Shown in pieces: positions 58,115 to 64,000 of a DNA stretch of 64,000 bases (its first letter is position 1; every line of letters starts with the position of its first letter). A model generated the notes under the pieces. The model saw only the letters and a program-made list of their open reading frames with translations, was not told the DNA's origin and made no database searches. Made by a program: the position numbers and the translations under genes. This DNA is from Gemmatimonadota bacterium. GTDB taxonomy: Bacteria; Gemmatimonadota; Gemmatimonadetes; Gemmatimonadales; GWC2-71-9. The stretch covers positions 1-64,000 of the forward strand of contig QHUK01000009.1 in NCBI GenBank assembly GCA_003222085.1, written 5' to 3'.

Positions 58115-58600
58115 ATGCGGGTCGGGATCGGGTACGACTCGCACCGGTTCGCCGACGGGGAAGGCAAGAAGCTCATCCTCGGTGGCGTGGAGATTCCCTA
58201 CCCGCGCGGGCTGGTGGGACACTCGGACGCCGATGCGGTGGCGCATGCCCTTACCGACGCCATTCTCGGCGCGGCCGGGCTGGGCGACATCGGACAGATG
58301 TTCCCCCCGACGGACCCCCGCTGGCGCGACGCCGATTCCCTCGATCTACTCAAGCGGGCGTACCTGCGCGTGGTCGAGGCGGGGCTCAGCCTCGTGAGCG
58401 CCGACATCACGGTCATCGTCGAGCAGCCCCGGCTCGCGCGCTACCTGGACGACATGCGTGAGCGCCTCGCCGGCGCGCTCGTGAGCGGGTACTCCGCCGT
58501 CTCGGTCAAAGCGAAGACGAACGAGGGAATGGGGTGGATCGGCAAGGGCGAGGGGATCGCGGTGCTCGCCGTGGCGCTGCTCGAGCAGGCCCGCCCCTGA
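58115..58600 (+). CDS. ispF: 2-C-methyl-D-erythritol 2,4-cyclodiphosphate synthase
   Basis: Fifth step of the MEP pathway. 161 residues. Zinc ligands D8 and H10 (GYDSHRF) and H44 in GHSDADAVAHALTDAILGAAGLGDIG; C-terminal KAKTNEGMGWIGKGEGIAVLA loop. Short spacing after purE. A DedA gene follows with a CTGA-type overlap. Confidence 0.96.
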   Translation: MRVGIGYDSHRFADGEGKKLILGGVEIPYPRGLVGHSDADAVAHALTDAILGAAGLGDIGQMFPPTDPRWRDADSLDLLKRAYLRVVEAGLSLVSADITVIVEQPRLARYLDDMRERLAGALVSGYSAVSVKAKTNEGMGWIGKGEGIAVLAVALLEQARP

Positions 58601-59199
58601 GCGATCTTCTCGCGTTCCTCGAGCGGCTCCCGCCCGGACTGCTGTACGCCCTGATCACCGCGCTCGCGGCGCTCGAAAACGTCATTCCGCCGCTGCCTGC
58701 CGACACCGCCGTGGCGCTGGGGGCGTTCCTCGCGGGGCGCGGCAGGCTCAACTTCTGGACGGTCTTCGGCCTCACATGGGCGGCGAACTTCGCCGCGGCG
58801 TCCACCGTGTACTGGATGGCCCGCCGGTATGGACGGGACTTCTTCCGGGGACCCACCGGCCGGCGGTTGCTCCCGCCGCCGGTGCTCGCGCATATCGAGG
58901 CGCAATACCAGCGACACGGGACCTACGGGATCTTCGTCTCCCGCTTGCTCCCCGTGTGGCGCGCCGTGGTGCCGCCGTTCGCCGGCATCGCCGGGCTGTC
59001 CGCCCCGCGCGCCCTCGTCCCCCTGGGCCTGGCTTCGGCGCTCTGGTACGGCCTGCTGACGCTGTTCGTGGCCACGGTGGGAACGAATCTCGACGCCGTT
59101 GTCGGCGTGCTCACCCACGTCAACAGGGTGCTTGGCGCGGCCGCCCTCAGCGTCCTCATATTTCTGGCCGTGTGGGCGGTGCGTCGGCTGAAGCGCTGA
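58597..59199 (+). CDS. DedA-family membrane protein
   Basis: Inner-membrane protein of the DedA/VTT family, linked to lipid scrambling and envelope homeostasis. 200 residues if started at CTG 58597, with LENVIPPLPADTAVALGAFLAG near 24, the YWMARRYGRDFFRG turn, and FVSRLLPVWRAVVPPFAGIAGL (family F.GRF.P..R motif). No ATG/GTG/TTG lies between the ispF stop region and the conserved ENVIPP block; a GTG at 58534 inside ispF would add a basic stretch unlike the family. The CTG shares its last two bases with the ispF TGA, in the style of the GTGA overlaps seen elsewhere. Confidence 0.85.
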   Translation: MSDLLAFLERLPPGLLYALITALAALENVIPPLPADTAVALGAFLAGRGRLNFWTVFGLTWAANFAAASTVYWMARRYGRDFFRGPTGRRLLPPPVLAHIEAQYQRHGTYGIFVSRLLPVWRAVVPPFAGIAGLSAPRALVPLGLASALWYGLLTLFVATVGTNLDAVVGVLTHVNRVLGAAALSVLIFLAVWAVRRLKR

Positions 59200-59227
59200 G
59201 GGACATCCGCCGGGAGGAGTAGCCACT

Positions 59228-59704
59228 ATGAGCGACCCGTCGAGCGACACCTCCGGTGTCGGCTTCCCCCCACCCCTGCTCTACGCCGGCGGGTTCGTCG
59301 CCGGGGTCGGCGCACACCGGCTCTTGCCGGTACGCGTGTGGCCGGAGCCGCCGGCGATCACGAGCCTCCTCGGCTGGGGCCTCCTCGTCGCGGGAGTGCT
59401 CCTGGTCGCCAGCGCCGCGTACCTGTTCCGCCGGGCGGGTACGACACCGAACCCCACCAAGCCGACCTCGGCGTTGGTGATATGGGGACCATACCGCTTT
59501 ACGCGCAACCCGATGTACGTGGGGATGGCCGCCCTTTACGTCGGCGGCACGCTGCTGCTGAACGACCCGTGGCCGCTCGCGTTCCTTCCCATCGTCATCA
59601 CGCTGGTCCAGTGGCGTGTGATCGCCCGGGAAGAAGCGTACCTCGAGCGCCGGTTCGGGGACGAATACCGGACGTACAAGGCTCGCGTGCGTCGGTGGAT
59701 CTGA
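59228..59704 (+). CDS. Isoprenylcysteine carboxyl methyltransferase-like protein (PEMT/ICMT family)
   Basis: Integral membrane methyltransferase fold, substrate unknown in bacteria. 158 residues, four helices, and the family signature GPYRFTRNPMYVGMAALYVGG (near 87) followed by EEAYLERRFGDEYRTYKARVRRWI. Good GGGAGGAG ribosome-binding site. Bacterial members are often annotated only by domain; no partner gene clarifies its role. Confidence 0.85.
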   Translation: MSDPSSDTSGVGFPPPLLYAGGFVAGVGAHRLLPVRVWPEPPAITSLLGWGLLVAGVLLVASAAYLFRRAGTTPNPTKPTSALVIWGPYRFTRNPMYVGMAALYVGGTLLLNDPWPLAFLPIVITLVQWRVIAREEAYLERRFGDEYRTYKARVRRWI

Positions 59705-60600
59705 CGACCGAGGCGGCGTTCCGTATCGAGCAGTTCCGCGACTTCCTGGCCCTGGAAGCGGGCGACAGCGCCCACACGGTCGCGAACTACCTCCGCGACG
59801 TCCGACGGCTCGCCGACTACGCCGCGACGAACGGGGCGCGCCGCCCGGAGGACGTGACGAGCGCGCTGCTGCGCGAGTTCGTCTACACGCTCAAGGACCT
59901 CGGCCTCGCCCCGGCGACCATCCGCCGCCAGATCTCCGCCGTCCGCTCGTACTACCGCTATCTGGTCGGCGAAGGGCACGCGACGCGCGATCCGACCGAG
60001 CGCCTGGAGTCGCCGCGGCAGTGGCGCCGCCTGCCGACGGTACTGTCGGTCACCGAGATCGAGCGCCTGCTCGCGGCCCCCAACGCGGACCAGCCGCTCG
60101 CCATTCGCGACGGAGCGCTGCTCGAATTCGCGTACGCGACCGGCGCGCGGGTGTCGGAGCTCGTGGGGCTCAAGCTCCAGGACGTCCTGTACGAGGATGG
60201 GCTCGCCCGCATCTTCGGCAAGGGCTCGAAGGAGCGCATCGTGCCCGTGGGCCGGCGTGCGTTGGGCGCCGTGGCGCTGTACGTCCGCGAGATCCGCCCC
60301 GGCCTCGACAAGGGGAGGGGACGTGGCCTGGTGTTCCTCAACGCCCGCGGCACACCCCTGTCCCGGGTGGGCGCGTGGTCGATCATCAAGCGCGCAGCCC
60401 GGCTCGCCGGACTGACGAAGCGGGTGACGCCGCACACCCTGCGGCACACGTACGCGACACACCTGCTCGAGGGCGGTGCGGACCTGCGCGCCGTCCAGGA
60501 AATGCTCGGTCACGCGGACCTCGCGACCACGCAGCTGTACACGCACGTCGACCGCGATTACCTGCGGACCGTGCACAGGACGTATCATCCGCGAGGCTAA
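59695..60600 (+). CDS. Tyrosine recombinase XerC/XerD
   Basis: Site-specific recombinase for chromosome dimer resolution. 301 residues with N-terminal SAM-like DNA-binding domain and catalytic residues R152 (ATGARVSEL), K176, H247 and R250 (HTLRHTYATHLL), H273 (LGHADLATTQLYTHV) and nucleophile Y282. Length and context (between core genes) favour the housekeeping Xer, not an integrase of a mobile element. XerC versus XerD is unresolved. GTG start overlaps the previous gene by 10 nt. Confidence 0.92.
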   Translation: MDLTTEAAFRIEQFRDFLALEAGDSAHTVANYLRDVRRLADYAATNGARRPEDVTSALLREFVYTLKDLGLAPATIRRQISAVRSYYRYLVGEGHATRDPTERLESPRQWRRLPTVLSVTEIERLLAAPNADQPLAIRDGALLEFAYATGARVSELVGLKLQDVLYEDGLARIFGKGSKERIVPVGRRALGAVALYVREIRPGLDKGRGRGLVFLNARGTPLSRVGAWSIIKRAARLAGLTKRVTPHTLRHTYATHLLEGGADLRAVQEMLGHADLATTQLYTHVDRDYLRTVHRTYHPRG

Positions 60601-61475
60601 TGCCCGAGCTGCCGGACATCGCGCTGTACCTCCATGCCCTCACCGCGCGCGTCGTGGGCGCGCGGCTCGAGCGCCTGCGGATCGCCAGCCCGTTCCTGCT
60701 CCGGACGGCCGATCCACCCGTGGCGGATCTGTCGGGGCGCACGGTCCACGACGTCCGTCGCCTGGGTAAACGGATCGTCCTGGCGCTCGAGGAAGAGCTG
60801 TTCATCGTGCTGCACCTGAGGATCGCCGGCCGGCTCCACTGGAAGCCCCTGGGCGTGCCCATCCCTCGCCGCGCGGGGCTCGCCGCATTCGACTTTCCGC
60901 ACGGCACCTTGCTGCTCACCGAAGCGGGCACGAAGCATCGGGCGTCACTCCACGTCCTCCGGGGCGGGCGCGCGCTCGCCGCACACGACCCTGGTGGACT
61001 GGACGTGCTCGGCGCGACGCTCGAGCAGTTCCGCGCGGCGTTGACCCGGGAATCGCACACACTCAAGCGGGCGCTGACGGACCCAAGATTGCTCGACGGC
61101 ATCGGCAATGCCTACTCCGATGAGATCCTCCACGCGGCGCGCCTGTCGCCGCTCCGGCTCACGGCCCAGCTCACGCTCGAGGAAAGTGAGCGGCTGTTCC
61201 GCGCCGCGCGGGAAACCTTGGCCGCGTGGACGGAGCGACTGCGCGTCGAAACGGGTGATGCGTTCCCGGAGAAGGTGACGGCCTTCCGCGATGGGATGGC
61301 CGTCCATGGTCGCTTCCGCAAGCCGTGCCCCGTCTGCGGATCGCCGGTGCAACGCATCCGCTACGCCGAACACGAGGTGAACTACTGTGCCACCTGCCAG
61401 ACGGGCGGCCGGCTGCTCGCCGACCGGTCGCTCTCTCGGCTCCTCAAACAGGACTGGCCGCGCTCGCTCGATTAG
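60600..61475 (+). CDS. Fpg/Nei family DNA glycosylase
   Basis: Base-excision repair enzyme. 291 residues. The N-terminal proline nucleophile and glutamate are kept (MPELPDIALY; usual PELPE has D at the sixth position here), a lysine at K57 (RRLGKRIVLAL) fits the beta-hairpin catalytic lysine, the H2TH region holds DPRLLDGIGNAYSDEILH, and the zinc finger uses C243, C246, C263, C266 ending in QTGGR. About 20 residues extend past the finger. Specificity (Fpg or Nei type) is open. ATG overlaps the recombinase stop. Confidence 0.9.
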   Translation: MPELPDIALYLHALTARVVGARLERLRIASPFLLRTADPPVADLSGRTVHDVRRLGKRIVLALEEELFIVLHLRIAGRLHWKPLGVPIPRRAGLAAFDFPHGTLLLTEAGTKHRASLHVLRGGRALAAHDPGGLDVLGATLEQFRAALTRESHTLKRALTDPRLLDGIGNAYSDEILHAARLSPLRLTAQLTLEESERLFRAARETLAAWTERLRVETGDAFPEKVTAFRDGMAVHGRFRKPCPVCGSPVQRIRYAEHEVNYCATCQTGGRLLADRSLSRLLKQDWPRSLD

Positions 61476-61483
61476 ATTCCAGC

Positions 61484-62074
61484 ATGCTCTTCGTCCTCGA
61501 CAACTACGACTCCTTCACCTACAACCTCGTCCAGCTGTTCGGCGAGCTCGGGGCGGAGCCCGTGGTCTACCGCAACGATGCGCTGACCGTGGAGCAGGTC
61601 CTCGCGCTCAAGCCTACCGCCGCGGTGCTGTCGCCGGGGCCAGGCACGCCGGGGAAAGCCGGCATACTGGTGCCGCTCGTGAAGGCGCTGGCCGACAGCG
61701 TGCCCGTCCTTGGGGTCTGCCTCGGCCACCAAGCGATCGGCGAGGCGTTCGGCGCTCGCGTGGTGCGGGCGGACCGCCTCATGCACGGCAAGACCTGCGA
61801 GGTAATCCATGAAGAGGACGAGCTGTTCGAGGGCATCCCCAGCCCCCTGACGGGCATGCGGTACCACTCCCTGGTGGTCGAGCCCGCTTCGCTTCCCAAG
61901 GACCTCGTCATCACCGCGTGGAGCGCGGACCGGCCGAAAGATGCGGAGATCATGGCCATGAAACACCGCCGGCACCCGATCTACGGCGTGCAGTTCCATC
62001 CGGAGTCGATCGGGACGGACCACGGGAAGCAGTTGCTCGAAAACTTCCTGCGCATTGCGCACGCCACGGTGTGA
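61484..62074 (+). CDS. pabA: Glutamine amidotransferase subunit of anthranilate/aminodeoxychorismate synthase
   Basis: Provides ammonia for anthranilate (TrpG) or 4-amino-4-deoxychorismate (PabA). 196 residues; LDNYDSFTYNLVQ opening, SPGPGTP, nucleophile C79 in GVCLGHQAIGEAFG, and QFHPESIGT. The partner TrpE/PabB is not in the window; in many bacteria one copy serves both, so the symbol is tentative. A TAGATT at 61473-61478 ends 5 nt before the ATG and may be a -10 box. Confidence 0.9.
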   Translation: MLFVLDNYDSFTYNLVQLFGELGAEPVVYRNDALTVEQVLALKPTAAVLSPGPGTPGKAGILVPLVKALADSVPVLGVCLGHQAIGEAFGARVVRADRLMHGKTCEVIHEEDELFEGIPSPLTGMRYHSLVVEPASLPKDLVITAWSADRPKDAEIMAMKHRRHPIYGVQFHPESIGTDHGKQLLENFLRIAHATV

Positions 62075-62114
62075 TGGCTTAACCCGCGGCTGCTCACTCG
62101 ATTAGGCGAAGGGC

Positions 62115-62143
62115 TAGACGCCACGGCACGGATTTTGTATGTT
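62115..62143 (+). promoter_or_regulatory. Candidate promoter of kdsB-pyrG
   Basis: TAGACG (62115-62120), 17-nt spacer and TATGTT (62138-62143), the same -10 and spacing as the HU promoter. The -10 ends 5 nt before the kdsB GTG, so the transcript would start at or next to the start codon. Confidence 0.5.
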
Positions 62144-62148
62144 CCCCC

Positions 62149-64000
<1,852 letters not shown>

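Noticed and set aside
59695-60600. Xer recombinase as sign of an integrated element
   Set aside because: The protein has housekeeping Xer length and lies in a smooth run of core genes. No flanking direct repeats, tRNA target or phage genes were seen.

Overview
This is one contiguous, very GC-rich bacterial chromosome segment, densely packed with housekeeping genes. No rRNA, tRNA, CRISPR array, insertion sequence or prophage was seen. Several traits suggest a Gram-negative soil or freshwater lineage such as Gemmatimonadota: KDO sugar activation (kdsB), menaquinone made by the futalosine route (mqnA, mqnC, mqnE), a complete 14-gene complex I, a type-B succinate dehydrogenase with one cytochrome b subunit, very frequent GTG starts, and near-universal 4-nt ATGA/GTGA gene overlaps. 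The phylum is an inference from gene content. No marker comparison could be run.

Layout. Bases 1-10735 (+): replication and repair (dnaB partial, radA), ispD, tsaC, a low-molecular-weight phosphatase, aroE, comF, the glycolytic trio gap-pgk-tpiA, secG, carA and an HU-type DNA-binding protein. 10839-15428 (+): an M61/PDZ peptidase, molybdopterin genes moaD-moaE-moaA, and malate dehydrogenase. 15447-18840 (-): sdhC-sdhA-sdhB. 18924-20647 (+): panD and a type II NADH dehydrogenase. 20644-22932 (-): a hybrid histidine kinase and a tiny membrane zinc-ribbon protein. 23108-25404 (+): two membrane proteins, one of the DUF2339 family. 25502-26062 (-): dcd. 26174-40139 (+): nuoA to nuoN. 40145-48419 (+): a phosphohexomutase, a UPF0182-like membrane protein, carbamate kinase, sucCD, a PTS-IIA/CBS protein and ndk. 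48466-54413 (+): yceD-rpmF-plsX-fabH-fabD-fabG-acpP-fabF. 54538-64000 (+): mqnE-mqnA-mqnC-purE-ispF, a DedA protein, a methyltransferase, a Xer recombinase, an Fpg/Nei glycosylase, pabA/trpG, kdsB and pyrG (runs off the right edge).

The genes form a coherent aerobic, menaquinone-linked core. Glycolysis, malate dehydrogenase and succinyl-CoA synthetase feed NADH and succinate to two NADH dehydrogenases and to succinate dehydrogenase, and the mqn genes supply part of the quinone pathway.

The most unusual feature is not a gene. The window carries at least a dozen short, highly structured repeat elements between and inside genes. Five share one plan: four tandem 7-nt words of the form CGGNNNN in one arm and the reverse-complement words in the other, with a word that often changes from site to site. 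Two more use 13-nt words, two use 8-nt words, one is a pure tandem octamer, and others are GC-rich tetraloop hairpins. Elements of this kind occupy all three convergent gene junctions, sit inside the complex I operon, are inserted in frame in comF, and supply terminal or internal peptide segments of about nine proteins. A second recurring pattern is a TANNTT-type -10 box ending only 5-10 nt before the start codon of several genes, which suggests leaderless transcription.
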